A stretch of DNA of 64,000 bases from Phycisphaerae bacterium (GCA_002683195.1 NYSW01000079.1:9523-73522), one strand, 5' to 3'; positions 32,668 to 42,529 are shown, counted from the first letter of the stretch. Program-made: numbers and translations. The notes: a model not told the origin generated them from the sequence alone.

Positions 32668-34047
32668 TCAGAGCGCGGCCGCTGAAGCAGAGTCGCCGAA
32701 GGATTCCACCCGGGCGCCGGTCTTCCGCCCCATCGAGACGAAGAGATCGCACAGCGTTGTCTTCGCCGCATGGCGGACCAACCTCCCGGACTCCACTCCA
32801 CCGCCCCGCCCGGCCACCACGATCGGAAGATCATGATGGTTGTGCCGGTTCCCGTCGGAGATGGCGCCGCCGTAACACAGGAGCGTGTCGTCGAGCAGGG
32901 TCCGGTCGGGCCCGGTCTCGATCGCTTCGAATCTTTCGACCAGATCGGCGAACCGCTCGTTCTGCCATCGATTGATCCGACGAATCGCATCGATCTTTGA
33001 CGAGTCCCCCGCATGATGGGACAAGTGATGGTGCCCTTCACGGACCCCGATTTCGGGGAAGGTCCGGTTCGAACCTTCATTGGCCCACATGAAACTGCAC
33101 ACCCGGGTGAGGTCGAGTCGGAAGGCCAGCGTCATGAGATCCCCCATGAGTTCCAGATGCTCACGGTAATCACCGGGTACGCCTCGAGGAATCTCTTCGA
33201 AACCCCAGGTCGCCGGATCCTGGTCCTGCATCTCGACCCGTTCGATGCGCCGTTCCATTCCACGAACTCCGTCCAGATATTCGTCGAGCTTCTCTCGATC
33301 ACGACCGCCCAACCGTTGCGAGAGACGCCGGGCGTCCGCGCGAACCGAATCAAGAATGCTGCGCCGGCGGCGAAGCCTGGACGCCCGCGCTTCAGCCGTC
33401 TCCCTCGCCGGACCCGACATGAAAAGACGCTCGAAGACCGATCGCGGATTCACTTCCTTGGCGACCGGTGCGCGGGGTGACCGCCAGGCTATGTTCGCGC
33501 TGTAGGCACACGAGTATCCAGAGTCGCAATTCCCCGCGGTCATCGCCGGTTCACAGCCGAGTTCCAGGCTGGCGAAGCGAGTGTCGCCTCGGTGATGATC
33601 CGCCATCACCTGGTCGAAGGAGATGCCGTTCTCGATGTCGCGCCCGGCGGTCTTGCGGGGGTGGGCCCCAGTCAGGAAGCAGGCGGCGCTGCGGGCGTGA
33701 TCTCCCGGCCCGTCACCCAGGGCACGGGCATTCCCGTGGGACAACCCGGCGTGAACGTTGATGTGATCCCGCACCCGCCCCAGCGGCGCCAGCAGCGGTG
33801 GCAACTCCTCGGGCAGGGATGAAGCGCCCGGTGGTCGATCCGCGGCCACGCCCTCGGGCAACCACTCCGGTGCGTGGACGCCGTTGGGAAGAAAGAGGAA
33901 GGCAAGGCGAACGGGTCTTGATGCCGCGAAATGCGCCGCCCGAGCGGTCCGTCCCATTCCAACCGGCGCCATCGTCTCGAGCCAGGGAAGCGCCATCGCG
34001 GTCCCGAGTCCTCGGAGCATCATTCGACGGTCGATCGGTTGATTCAT
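32668..34047 (-). CDS. DUF1552 family protein with twin-arginine-like signal
   Basis: The 459-residue protein starts at 34047, where AGGAG lies upstream. Its N-terminus has RRMMLRGLGTAMALPWLE, a Tat-type signal (Arg-Arg-x-x-Leu-Arg-Gly) common to DUF1552. Family marks follow: RLAFLFLPNGVHAPEWLPEG, HINVHAGLSHGNA, HARSAACFLTGAHP, ISFDQVMADHHRG, LELGCEP, SCAYSANIAWRSPRAPVAKEVNPRSVFERLF and a C-terminal DDTLLCYGGAISDGNRHNHHDLPIVVAGRGG. DUF1552 and DUF1592 proteins are paired in Planctomycetes, and the role of both is unknown; an oxidative or metal-dependent step in the periplasm is often guessed. It follows the DUF1592 gene by 54 bases on the same transcript. Confidence 0.92.
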   Translation of the reverse strand: MNQPIDRRMMLRGLGTAMALPWLETMAPVGMGRTARAAHFAASRPVRLAFLFLPNGVHAPEWLPEGVAADRPPGASSLPEELPPLLAPLGRVRDHINVHAGLSHGNARALGDGPGDHARSAACFLTGAHPRKTAGRDIENGISFDQVMADHHRGDTRFASLELGCEPAMTAGNCDSGYSCAYSANIAWRSPRAPVAKEVNPRSVFERLFMSGPARETAEARASRLRRRRSILDSVRADARRLSQRLGGRDREKLDEYLDGVRGMERRIERVEMQDQDPATWGFEEIPRGVPGDYREHLELMGDLMTLAFRLDLTRVCSFMWANEGSNRTFPEIGVREGHHHLSHHAGDSSKIDAIRRINRWQNERFADLVERFEAIETGPDRTLLDDTLLCYGGAISDGNRHNHHDLPIVVAGRGGGVESGRLVRHAAKTTLCDLFVSMGRKTGARVESFGDSASAAAL

Positions 34048-34101
34048 GGGCAGGCTCCTGAGCGGTCCCTCGACGGTATCGCCCGAATGATCCTCAAACA
34101 A

Positions 34102-36537
34102 TCAATCAATGGGCGATTGGGCGGGACGACGCCTGAAGGCATCACTCAAGGCGATCATCTCCACCGCGGTCGACACCGTGGGACGTTCCTGCAGCGCGCC
34201 GGCCAGCCGGTCCAGCAAAGGTTCGTCCCGCCATTCCGGACCCCGGCCCAAGGCATAGATGAACAGATGTTTGGCGAACGAGCGAAGCAGTGCCGGGTCA
34301 CGTATCAGGACGTCCCGAAGATCCAGAGGGCCGTCGATTCGCGTGCCATCCGGGAGTCGAGCCGCGGTATCGATCGGCATTCCCTCATCGCTGTCCCGCC
34401 AACGGCCGGCGGCATCAAGGGATTCCATCGCGAATCCCAGGGCATCCATTCGAACGTGACAGGAAGCGCATTCCGGATCCGCCCGGTGCGCTTCAAGCAT
34501 CGCCCGCAGGGAGTCGGACGCCTCGGCCCCGCGAGGCTGGGAAGGTAGTTGGTCGACTCCCGGAGGTGGCGGAGGCGGCGGACAATCCAGCAGCGACTGC
34601 AAGACCCACTTTCCTCGCTTGACCGGTGAAGTCCGCGTCGGATTGCTGGTCGACATGAGGACGCTCGCATGGCGAAGAACCCCGAGGGCCGCATGCGGAA
34701 CGCCGGCAGCGGACAGATCGACCCGGACGAAACCTTCCGGCGGAAGATCGAGGTCCTCCAGTCGATAGTGTTCTGCGAGCCGAGCGGACAGCCACGAGGC
34801 ATCGGAAGAAAAGAGATCGGTGAGGGGCCGGTCCTCGCGGACGATCTCTTCGAAGGCACGAACCGTCTCCTCCCGCATGTCGGCGAGCGTCACACGATCG
34901 ATGTCACCAAACCGATCTGGATCGGGCTCAAGTCCTTCCACCGCGTCGATGTGCAACCACTGGACCGCGAAGTGCGCCGCCAGCGATCGCGGCGCGTCAC
35001 CCGCAAGCAGACGACGGACTTCACGTCGAATTCCGACTTCATCATCCAGACGCCCCCGACGCGCGGCATCAAGAAGTCGCTCGTCCGGCGGGCCGCCGCG
35101 AAGAAATCCACCCAACCTTCGTGCGATCGCGTACCCATCCAGGGCCACGGTGCCATCGGATGCCGGTGTCGCCTCCGGGTGGTCCCGTTCGATGCGATAA
35201 AGAAACTCCGGACTCGCGATGCCGTAGGCCACGAGTGCTCGCTGCCGGGCCACGAGCGAGGGGCGTTTCGTCGACTCTGCCGCGGCGGCGGCGGCGATCG
35301 CCGCATCCGCGATCCGATAGGCCTCATCGGTCGGAATCGGCCGACCCCAGCAACGCTCGAGCAGACGCCGCGCTGCGCGGGCCATCGCGAGTCGCGTTCC
35401 TCCATTCAACATGCTTGCGTTCATCGAACGTTGGAATCGGCCGGGCTCGGGGGCGTCCAGCGGGCCGATCACTCGCAGGCCGAGTAGCAATGCGTTGCGA
35501 TCCCGCCGCGACGGATCCGGATGGTCGGGATCGAAGAAGTCGTTGATGAACGCTGCTCCCAACCTGAGCTGCCGGTCACCGATTTCGAATTCGATCGCAT
35601 GCGTCGATGGTTTCGCGGGGCTTTCGGGCACGTCGACCACCCGGATCGTTCGGCGGTCGATCCGCAGGGCGAAACGGACCGGTTCCTCCCCGGCCTGCCG
35701 ACCGGCCAGATCGAATTCGGCTCGATACCGGCCCGGCCGTTTCATGGTCACATCCGCGGCGATCTCCCCCCGTCGATTGATCCAGGCTCCCTCCCGACGA
35801 ATGGTCCCCCCCCTGGTCTCCGCAAGCGGAACGTTTCGAACGTCCGCCACGTCGTTCGCAGGATCGATGATGGTCCTTCGAGCCACGAGTTCGGCCAGGT
35901 CCATGATCTTCTCGATCAACAGCGGGGAAGTGGAAAGGACCTCGCCCAGATGATCGAAACCGTGTCCCACGTCGTCGGCCGGGAGATCACCGATGATCGA
36001 CTGGATGCCTTCGATCTCTCCGAAGATGTCTTCAATGGTGCGAGCGAGTTCTCGGCGGCTCAATCGCCGGATCACCACCGCGGGCACGCCGGCCGTCGTG
36101 AGGCGATCGGCGAACAGATTCCCGAGAATCGAAACCGCTTGTCGGTATTCCTCGTTTCCGGGTCGGGACATCGCGGTTTCGTCGGGTGAGGCGTCCACAT
36201 CGATCGGTGGCATGTCCCGAGCACGGAGTCGATCACGGATCTTCAGCAGAAGTTCCGGTTCGATACCGGGATCCGACGGATCCGCCGCCACGTCATCAAG
36301 GACCACGCCACCCACCGCACGGCGGCCACCATGACAGTCGAGACAGAACACATCCACGAATTCACCCAGAGCCCCGGCGTCCATGACATCGACCGGTGGC
36401 TCGACCAGATCCACGATCTGGGCCGGCCCGGCCTCGGGGTCGCCGGCGGCGAGTGGTGCGAGCAGAGAGAGGAACACCGCTCCTCGGAGGCATCCACCCA
36501 GTCTCCGCCTCGACCGATGAAGGCCGACGCCCGTCAT
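34102..36537 (-). CDS. DUF1592-type c-type cytochrome-containing protein (DUF1587/1592/1588/1585)
   Basis: The 811-residue secreted protein has an N-terminal signal (GAVFLSLLAPLAAG), then a heme-attachment CxxCH in VFCLDCHGGRRAVGG (about residues 64-68). The characteristic DUF order follows: DUF1587 (VIRRLSRRELARTIEDIFGE, about 155-175), a carbohydrate-binding-like region with RYRAEFDLAGRQ, DUF1595, DUF1592 with DSLWLSARLAEHY-type sequence, DUF1588 (NPTRTSPVKRGKWVLQSLLDCPPPPPPP) and DUF1585 (KHLFIYALGRG). A second DUF1588 Cys pair reads CASCH. The ATG overlaps the stop of the upstream lipoprotein (ATGA), so the two are translated together. Partner of the DUF1552 protein downstream. Confidence 0.93.
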   Translation of the reverse strand: MTGVGLHRSRRRLGGCLRGAVFLSLLAPLAAGDPEAGPAQIVDLVEPPVDVMDAGALGEFVDVFCLDCHGGRRAVGGVVLDDVAADPSDPGIEPELLLKIRDRLRARDMPPIDVDASPDETAMSRPGNEEYRQAVSILGNLFADRLTTAGVPAVVIRRLSRRELARTIEDIFGEIEGIQSIIGDLPADDVGHGFDHLGEVLSTSPLLIEKIMDLAELVARRTIIDPANDVADVRNVPLAETRGGTIRREGAWINRRGEIAADVTMKRPGRYRAEFDLAGRQAGEEPVRFALRIDRRTIRVVDVPESPAKPSTHAIEFEIGDRQLRLGAAFINDFFDPDHPDPSRRDRNALLLGLRVIGPLDAPEPGRFQRSMNASMLNGGTRLAMARAARRLLERCWGRPIPTDEAYRIADAAIAAAAAAESTKRPSLVARQRALVAYGIASPEFLYRIERDHPEATPASDGTVALDGYAIARRLGGFLRGGPPDERLLDAARRGRLDDEVGIRREVRRLLAGDAPRSLAAHFAVQWLHIDAVEGLEPDPDRFGDIDRVTLADMREETVRAFEEIVREDRPLTDLFSSDASWLSARLAEHYRLEDLDLPPEGFVRVDLSAAGVPHAALGVLRHASVLMSTSNPTRTSPVKRGKWVLQSLLDCPPPPPPPGVDQLPSQPRGAEASDSLRAMLEAHRADPECASCHVRMDALGFAMESLDAAGRWRDSDEGMPIDTAARLPDGTRIDGPLDLRDVLIRDPALLRSFAKHLFIYALGRGPEWRDEPLLDRLAGALQERPTVSTAVEMIALSDAFRRRPAQSPID

Positions 36538-38012
36538 TCGTCGGCGCCCGGATCGGGATCGAGAGACAGGAGGATCCGAAGACGAGCCGGCGCCGGACGA
36601 TCCGACTTGGAGTTCCCCTCCAGCGATCGCACCACGTCGGACATCGGCGTCAGGTCACGATCGAGTCGCGCCGCGACCAGCGCTCGATTCCAGTCGGATC
36701 GCGTCTCCTCGTCGAGCGTGCGTTCCCAGAAGATCACCTCTGCGAGATCCTGGCCGACGAGCAGGACGTCATCGAAGATCTCGCGCTGGACGTCTTCGTC
36801 GGGAACCGCCCAACTCGCATGAAAGACTGGCGGGGCGAGGCGGCGTCGCTGCTCCGCCGGATAGATCCGAGTCGAGAAGGTCACGGTTCCGAGACTCTCA
36901 TCCCAGTTCCCATTGGTGATGAACGGCTCCACCCCGGTCTCCAGCACGACTTCACTCTCGAGGGGCGAATCCCCGCCCCCGATCGGAATTCCAAAGGGTC
37001 CCGGGAGACCGATGAATCGATTGCCCGCTCGCAATTTGGCCTTGTCTTCCTCGCTCACGGCCGGTGATTCCAACATCACTTCCATGGCCTCGTCGGATGT
37101 GTTGACCCACCAGAGGAAACTCAGACCCAACAGAATCAACTGCTGGTTCTCCGGACCGATGCGACCCGGCTCGGCTTCGGGGACGAAACGGCGGACGGTT
37201 CTTTCGACGATCGGATCCGCCAGCGTCGTCCGCGACCAGTCTCGCTCACCGGCCGAAACCCAGCCGTCAATGCCCGACAGCAATGCCAGCTGGCCTTCCT
37301 CGGCCTCGATCCAACCTCGCTCGATCGCGAAGCCGACCAACGGGGTGAAGATCTGGATCTGGAACCACTCGTCTTCGCTCCGGGGTCCTCGAGCCGCGGG
37401 CGGGCGGAACTGGTAGTCGACTCGCTGCCCCTGCTGTACGAATCCGTTGGCGGTGAAACGCAGAAACCCGCTCATCATGTCGGGAATCAATTCCTCATCC
37501 GCGAACCGCCTCCATTCCTGGCGCGCGTCTTCATCGTCGATGCGACCTTCGAAGAAGGTCACCGCGAGTCGCATCCAGAGTTCACCCGCATCCATCCGGG
37601 TCCGGAACGCCTTCCAGTCATCACGCCCGTCGCCGAATTGTTCGACGTACAGGAAGGACGATCCGAAACCGCCGGCGAGACTGGACCAGCCGTTTCGATT
37701 TCCAAGTTCACTGGGAAGATCCCGGTCGCCGAATCCGGCCTCGAACCGCACTCCATCCCGCCCGTCATCCCGTTGGGACGGGCCCGATTCATAGGCCTTG
37801 GCGATGCGGTCCAGTTCATCGGAGTCGGCACGATTGGTTTCGAAGACCCGCTCCGGCCCGTTCGAACCGACTCGCATTTCGACCCGGACCTGCCGGTTCG
37901 TGCACCCGGAACCCGCGACCGTCATCGTGGCGAGGACCCCCAGAAGCATCGGCCTCCAGCCGGCGAAAGCGATGGAAGACCAGTTCGAGGACGATCGAAG
38001 GAAGGGTGACAT
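36534..38012 (-). CDS. Lipoprotein coupled to DUF1592 gene, unknown family
   Basis: The 492-residue lipoprotein has a long n-region, hydrophobic stretch and lipobox Gly-Ser-Gly-Cys near residue 37. The rest shows no domain I recognise. It has an EELIPDMMSGFLRFTANGFVQQGQRVDYQF segment, a WIEAEEGQLALLSGIDGWVSAGERDW stretch, GLSFLWWVNTSDEAMEVM and a C-terminal VTFSTRIYPAEQRRRLAPPVFHASW block. AGGATCG upstream supports the ATG at 38012. Its stop overlaps the DUF1592 start, and the DUF1552 gene follows, so it is a candidate third component of that extracytoplasmic system. Confidence 0.85.
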   Translation of the reverse strand: MSPFLRSSSNWSSIAFAGWRPMLLGVLATMTVAGSGCTNRQVRVEMRVGSNGPERVFETNRADSDELDRIAKAYESGPSQRDDGRDGVRFEAGFGDRDLPSELGNRNGWSSLAGGFGSSFLYVEQFGDGRDDWKAFRTRMDAGELWMRLAVTFFEGRIDDEDARQEWRRFADEELIPDMMSGFLRFTANGFVQQGQRVDYQFRPPAARGPRSEDEWFQIQIFTPLVGFAIERGWIEAEEGQLALLSGIDGWVSAGERDWSRTTLADPIVERTVRRFVPEAEPGRIGPENQQLILLGLSFLWWVNTSDEAMEVMLESPAVSEEDKAKLRAGNRFIGLPGPFGIPIGGGDSPLESEVVLETGVEPFITNGNWDESLGTVTFSTRIYPAEQRRRLAPPVFHASWAVPDEDVQREIFDDVLLVGQDLAEVIFWERTLDEETRSDWNRALVAARLDRDLTPMSDVVRSLEGNSKSDRPAPARLRILLSLDPDPGADE

Positions 38013-38052
38013 TCTTCGATCCTAGCCTCGTTCGCGGCCGGGCCAGCATCAA

Positions 38053-38700
38053 TCAAGCATCCGGACGCCGTGCCCTGCCCAGCCAGGCTGCGGCCCCGTC
38101 ATCCCACGAGGTGGTCCAATAGCGGCACGCCTCGATTCCAACGACTTCCAAACCCGCTTCCAACAGTGAGGTCTCCAGTTCCTCCCGTCTCATTCGGCGG
38201 GGTCCCCCGCTTCGGGTTTCCGCGTCGCTGAAGACCACCACCACGAATTCTCCGCCGGGCCGGAGGGCCTGGGTGACGCCCGCCAGGTAGCGGCGTCGAT
38301 CATCGTTTGAAAAGACGTGCAGGACACCAGCGTCCAGAATGGACCGAAACGGCCCCGGAGGAACACTGGCCCTCAGGTCCACCACCTCGAAGGTCACCCG
38401 TTGAGCGACCTGGGCCAGGCGAACGCCGTCTTCGGCCGACCGCACCGCCGCCGGAACCGAGTCGACCCCCAGTGCCCGCATTTCCGGACGCCGCGCGGCG
38501 ATCTCGATCAGATTCTGACCCGTTCCACAGCCGGCATCGAGGAGCGGTCCCTCTGCGAGCCAGCCGCGATCCAGGATCTCCTGAACCACTGGTTGTGGTC
38601 GACCGATGCACCACGCTGGCGTGCCACGCTCGTAGGCGGTCGCGAATTGCCGATGCGGGACGCCCTGTTCACCGGGGAAGCCGGTCGGTTCAGAATTCAT
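38053..38700 (-). CDS. SAM-dependent methyltransferase (class I)
   Basis: The 215-residue Rossmann-fold methyltransferase has motif I LLDAGCGTGQNLIEIAARRP (about residues 58-77), acidic motif II (LGVDSVPAAVRSAE), VVDLRASVPPGPFRSILDAGVLHVF, and a post-core LRPGGEFVVVVFSDAE. TPAWCIGRPQPVVQEIL near the N-terminus resembles thiopurine methyltransferase-like proteins. The substrate is not visible. Its ATG overlaps the stop of the dockerin-like gene (ATGA) and the next lipoprotein starts about 40 bases downstream, so it sits in a five-gene run with DUF1592/DUF1552. Confidence 0.88.
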   Translation of the reverse strand: MNSEPTGFPGEQGVPHRQFATAYERGTPAWCIGRPQPVVQEILDRGWLAEGPLLDAGCGTGQNLIEIAARRPEMRALGVDSVPAAVRSAEDGVRLAQVAQRVTFEVVDLRASVPPGPFRSILDAGVLHVFSNDDRRRYLAGVTQALRPGGEFVVVVFSDAETRSGGPRRMRREELETSLLEAGLEVVGIEACRYWTTSWDDGAAAWLGRARRPDA

Positions 38701-39434
38701 GAGTCGTTCTCTTCGTAGGACACGTCGCCACCCGAGCCTAGTTTGAGAACCAGCGACCGCAGGGCGTTCACTTCTTCGTCGGGATCACCTCGACCCAGCT
38801 CAGACAAGGCGGCGACCAGATCCGCCATGTCCAGATCACCATCCCCGTCCCGGTCGTCCGGGAGTTCGCCGGCGACCACGATGTCAAGATCGACCGACCA
38901 CCACATCAGAACCCGCTCGCCGGGCGCCAGCACCGCTTCGATTCTCATGACGAGTCGGTCACCCTCCCCTTCCACCGCGTGGTAGGACCACGCCGGATTC
39001 AGGGGATGGCATCCGATTCGAAGGTCGAACGAGGCGGCGCGGGTCGAAACGAATTCAATCTCTCCGAACAGCAGCCGCGGTCGCCGGTCGACTGGGAATT
39101 CATGGTGATATCGAAGTCTCCGCCGGACGGGCGAGAGGTTCTCCATCCACGCCGTGCCGATGTCGATCACCCTGTCCGACGAGCGCGACGATCGGATGTA
39201 GTCGGCGTAGACCACTCGAGTCTGTGTCATCTCGAACGGGCGGCGGCGAATCAGGTCGCTCGGGCCGGCGTCCACGATCGCGGGCATGGGGATCAAGGGT
39301 GATGGACACTCATCGGCGCCCACCGTCCCCGTCAACCCGATGGCGACGATGGAGGCGATCACCCGAACCGCCCGGTCGACGAACCGGACTTCGGTCACGG
39401 CACAAAAAGACCGACGGATCTTCCGTCCGATCAT
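38697..39434 (-). CDS. Secreted protein with dockerin-like calcium-binding end
   Basis: The 245-residue protein starts at 39434 with AGAGGT upstream and a signal peptide (VRVIASIVAIGLTGTVGA-DEC). The main body has beta-rich stretches with RVVYADYIRSSRSSDRVIDIGTAWMENLSPVRRRLRYHHEF and a CHPLNPAWSYHAVEGEGDRLVMRIEAVLAPGERVLMWWSVDL block. The last about 45 residues carry DDRDGDGDLDMADLVAALSELGRGD, a dockerin/EF-hand type calcium loop, and end acidic. Dockerin-like ends are common on planctomycete secreted proteins; no cohesin partner is seen here. Stop overlaps the methyltransferase start. Confidence 0.8.
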   Translation of the reverse strand: MIGRKIRRSFCAVTEVRFVDRAVRVIASIVAIGLTGTVGADECPSPLIPMPAIVDAGPSDLIRRRPFEMTQTRVVYADYIRSSRSSDRVIDIGTAWMENLSPVRRRLRYHHEFPVDRRPRLLFGEIEFVSTRAASFDLRIGCHPLNPAWSYHAVEGEGDRLVMRIEAVLAPGERVLMWWSVDLDIVVAGELPDDRDGDGDLDMADLVAALSELGRGDPDEEVNALRSLVLKLGSGGDVSYEENDS

Positions 39435-39550
39435 CACGAAGACCTCTGAGCATTGACTCGGTTGGCAGCCGGACGTTCCAGACGCCGAAAAACAGCATAG
39501 GAGCAACCCATGCCACCGTCACGGTTCCCCGCTCTTTTCCTGAAGAACTG

Positions 39551-39580
39551 CCCCTGATCGTGATCGCCGCGGATCAGGGG
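39551..39580 (-). terminator. Terminator-like hairpin at the heme protein stop
   Basis: Nine-base arms CCCCTGATC/GATCAGGGG with a 12-base loop. The heme protein's TGA (39574-39576) lies in one arm. The minus-strand tail is AGTTCTTCAGG, only moderately T-rich. Confidence 0.6.
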
Positions 39581-42510
39581 GGCCTCTGAAATGCCGGATC
39601 ATCGGGATTTCCGGCAGATCGCAGATAGGCCAGGAGGTCGAGCACTTCATCCATCGACGCGGTGTCCATCAGGCCCGCCGGCATTGGAGAAGCGGGTTCT
39701 TCGGAGACGATGTCCTCGAGCGCCACTTCGGTTCGCAGGACTCCAGCCCGTGGATCCGGGGCGATCGCGAGTGACGAGGCGGTTCGTTCGATGGGCAGGC
39801 CCAGGACGAGTTCATCCTTCCGGGTCCGCACCAGCACACCGGCGTACTGATCGGAAAGATCGCGAGCGGGATCGATCGAAGCGATCAACAGATCACGCGG
39901 GGAGAATCGAGCCCCCACACCGGTCAGATCCGGTCCGTAGGCGATACCCACGCCCCCCACCTGATGACACGCACCACATTGCAGCGCGGTGAAGAGCGAT
40001 TCTCCCCGAGCGAAGTCACGCCCCGCGTTCACACGGGAGAGATGTGGCTCGAAGGCTTCAACGTCCCACGCTCGGACGAACCTTCGCGCCTCGACATCAC
40101 GAGATTCCTTTCCCCTGGCTTCCGCGAGGTTCGCGAGTCGCTGGCTTGCCATCGGGCCGAGATGCGGAGCGATGGCTTCTCGAATGGCGTTCACGTAGCC
40201 GGGAAAACTCGCGCCGCCGGTTTCAGTGGCGAGGCGATCGAGAGCATCGACCGCCGCGTCGATCGAGTCCTCGTCCCAACCTTCCGATTGAAGTCTCAAC
40301 GCATGAAGATGGTGAATCGCTTCCTGCGGACTCGATGCCGCGGTGACCAGAGGCATCGTCCGTTGAACCACGAACGGTGCCTCCAGGGCCACGAGCACTT
40401 CGACCAGAATCCGATCCGCATCGAATCGTCCGGTGGGATAGACCTCGTCGAGCAGTGCGAGCACCGTCTCCCGGTCGGCCGGATCGAGCGGGCCGTGACG
40501 GGTCCAGAGGAGGGCCAGAGCACGGGCGAGAGCCCGGCGACCGTGAGCCGAGTCGTCCTCCGATGCGGCGTCGAGGATTCGCTCGAGACTGCCGATCGCC
40601 TGGGCCCGGTCACCGGCCCGCATGGTCGCGAGCATGATTTCCCAGCCCCCATCGGCGGCTGGCAGCATTCGACCTTCTTCGAGCATGATCGCGGCCGCGT
40701 CTCGGGAATCATCGACCGCGAGATCGCCGCGATTCGCCGCTCGCAGACGATGTTCGAAGCCCACTCTCGCTGCCCGACGGACCGCGGAATCACGATCTCC
40801 CATCGCAGCGAGCAGATCCTCGAGCTCGACCGCATCGGGGTCGCGATGAGAGATTTCAACCGCTTGCCGGCGATTTCGGTCCGCGTCCGGACTCGATACC
40901 GCGGCCGAAGCGGCGGCGCCGGTCCACCGGACTCGGTAGAGCCCCGACTGTGAACCACGTCCACCGGTCGAGAGAACCATCGAACCATCGGGCGCGAACG
41001 CGAAATCGGTGACATTGAAGGGACGACCTTGGAGAAACGGTCGTGGCTCCCCGCGATACGTGGCACCGTCCGGCGTCATTTCCACCGCAAGCACTCGTCC
41101 ATAGGCCCAGTCGCCGAGGAACATGCTGCTTCGCCAGGGTTCGGGGAAATCGGATCGATGCCCGCTCGCCACGCCGGTGGGACTCCCCGCATCCATCTCG
41201 AGCACCGCGGGGAAGGCTTCCGCGGAATCGAGCGGCCACTTGCCGCTGCCCGACCGCCAACCGAATTCCGCACCGGAGACGAGATGGACGAACCGCGGCG
41301 TCCGGTACCACGGCAGGCCGATGTCCCATTCCATGTCGGCGTCGTAGGTGAAGAATTCTCCGTCTGCATTGAAATCCAGGTCGTAGGGATTCCGCATTCC
41401 GGCCGCCATGATCTCCCACTCACTCGCCTCGAGATCCGTACGCAGAAGAACTCCGCCGGGTGATCGAATCCCCACCGCATGACCGCGCGGATCCCAGATC
41501 CTTTCAATCACGGTGTCTTCCGCCCAGCCGTCGTGCGGCGATGGCGTCCGGAGGGGTGAAGGCAGCGAGGCGTAGTTTCCGTTGACCATCCAGATCATTC
41601 CATCCGGCCCGAGGACCATTCCGTGCGGCCCGTGCTCGGATCCGCTGCCATAGGCACCGAGGCGTTCGACCGTTTCGTATCGATCATCGCCGTCGGAATC
41701 GCGAAATCGCCAGAGTCCGCCGGTGCGCTTCGGATCGTCGGCGACGTTGGCATAGATGTCGTCGCCGACCACGAGCAGACCCTGGGCCCGGCCGATGTCC
41801 TCGTGCAGGCGTTCGACCAGTGCCGACCCGCCCTTGATCTCCGACGGCGTGATCCGGAGCAGCGGTCCGTATTGCGGAGAGATGACCACCCGCCCTCGGT
41901 CATCCACGGTCATCGCGCTCCAGGAACCTTCTCCGGGCCGGGCCGCGTGCAGGAGTTCGACCTCGAAGCCATCGGGAACCCTGATGTCTTCCACCGGCGT
42001 GGCCAATCCTTCGGCGAATGGGTTCTTCCAGATCCCGGTCGCCGCCACCGCGGTGCCGAAATCGAACGGCCGACGGGATTTTTCCGCCCCGACGATCTCC
42101 CAGTCGACATCACTGACCCGGGTCAGATCTCCATCCGCATGCTCGACCGTGATCACCGCCGCGAGCCCGGCTGGTCCACTCTCATTGAGACAGTCGAATT
42201 CCAATCGCCGTTTCCCGGCGGCGGGCTGGTCGAGTTCGTACCACCCCGGCACCGACCAATCGGCGTGACGCAGAACCACCTCGCCGTCGAGACGAACCAC
42301 CAGGCGATTGTCCGCGGTGGCCCGGATCGACAACCTGGTCGCCCCTTCGGGCACTTCGATGGTGGTCGCGAAAACCGCCTTTTCACCATCACCCGGATCG
42401 TCCGAAGACCAGATCCAGTGGGGTGAGGGCGGGGCGGAAGACGAGGAGGCCGCGATCATCGTCGTCGCGACGACGACGGCGGCCCATCCGATCTTGAAGT
42501 GGTCGGGCAT
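39574..42510 (-). CDS. PVC-type heme-binding CxxCH protein (membrane-bound dehydrogenase-like)
   Basis: The 978-residue secreted protein has a signal peptide and a beta-propeller of the PVC dehydrogenase type: IRVPDGFEVELLHAARPGEGSWSAMTVDDRGRVVISPQYGPLLRI, GGLWRFRDSDGDDRYETVERLGAYG, EHGPHGMVLGPDGMIWMVNGN, AGMRNPYDLDFNADGEFFTYDADMEWDIGLPWYRTPRFVHLVSGAEFGWR, NVTDFAFAPDGSMVLSTGG. A helical HEAT-like region follows (about 560-830). A cytochrome c domain holds CGACHQVGG and YGPDLTGVGARFSPRDLLIASIDPARDLSDQY near the end. It is probably a secreted redox enzyme on sugars or polyols. AGGA lies eight bases before the ATG; the next gene upstream is 19 bases away. Confidence 0.93.
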   Translation of the reverse strand: MPDHFKIGWAAVVVATTMIAASSSSAPPSPHWIWSSDDPGDGEKAVFATTIEVPEGATRLSIRATADNRLVVRLDGEVVLRHADWSVPGWYELDQPAAGKRRLEFDCLNESGPAGLAAVITVEHADGDLTRVSDVDWEIVGAEKSRRPFDFGTAVAATGIWKNPFAEGLATPVEDIRVPDGFEVELLHAARPGEGSWSAMTVDDRGRVVISPQYGPLLRITPSEIKGGSALVERLHEDIGRAQGLLVVGDDIYANVADDPKRTGGLWRFRDSDGDDRYETVERLGAYGSGSEHGPHGMVLGPDGMIWMVNGNYASLPSPLRTPSPHDGWAEDTVIERIWDPRGHAVGIRSPGGVLLRTDLEASEWEIMAAGMRNPYDLDFNADGEFFTYDADMEWDIGLPWYRTPRFVHLVSGAEFGWRSGSGKWPLDSAEAFPAVLEMDAGSPTGVASGHRSDFPEPWRSSMFLGDWAYGRVLAVEMTPDGATYRGEPRPFLQGRPFNVTDFAFAPDGSMVLSTGGRGSQSGLYRVRWTGAAASAAVSSPDADRNRRQAVEISHRDPDAVELEDLLAAMGDRDSAVRRAARVGFEHRLRAANRGDLAVDDSRDAAAIMLEEGRMLPAADGGWEIMLATMRAGDRAQAIGSLERILDAASEDDSAHGRRALARALALLWTRHGPLDPADRETVLALLDEVYPTGRFDADRILVEVLVALEAPFVVQRTMPLVTAASSPQEAIHHLHALRLQSEGWDEDSIDAAVDALDRLATETGGASFPGYVNAIREAIAPHLGPMASQRLANLAEARGKESRDVEARRFVRAWDVEAFEPHLSRVNAGRDFARGESLFTALQCGACHQVGGVGIAYGPDLTGVGARFSPRDLLIASIDPARDLSDQYAGVLVRTRKDELVLGLPIERTASSLAIAPDPRAGVLRTEVALEDIVSEEPASPMPAGLMDTASMDEVLDLLAYLRSAGNPDDPAFQRPP

Positions 42511-42529
42511 CCCCCGATCCTACCCAGAG

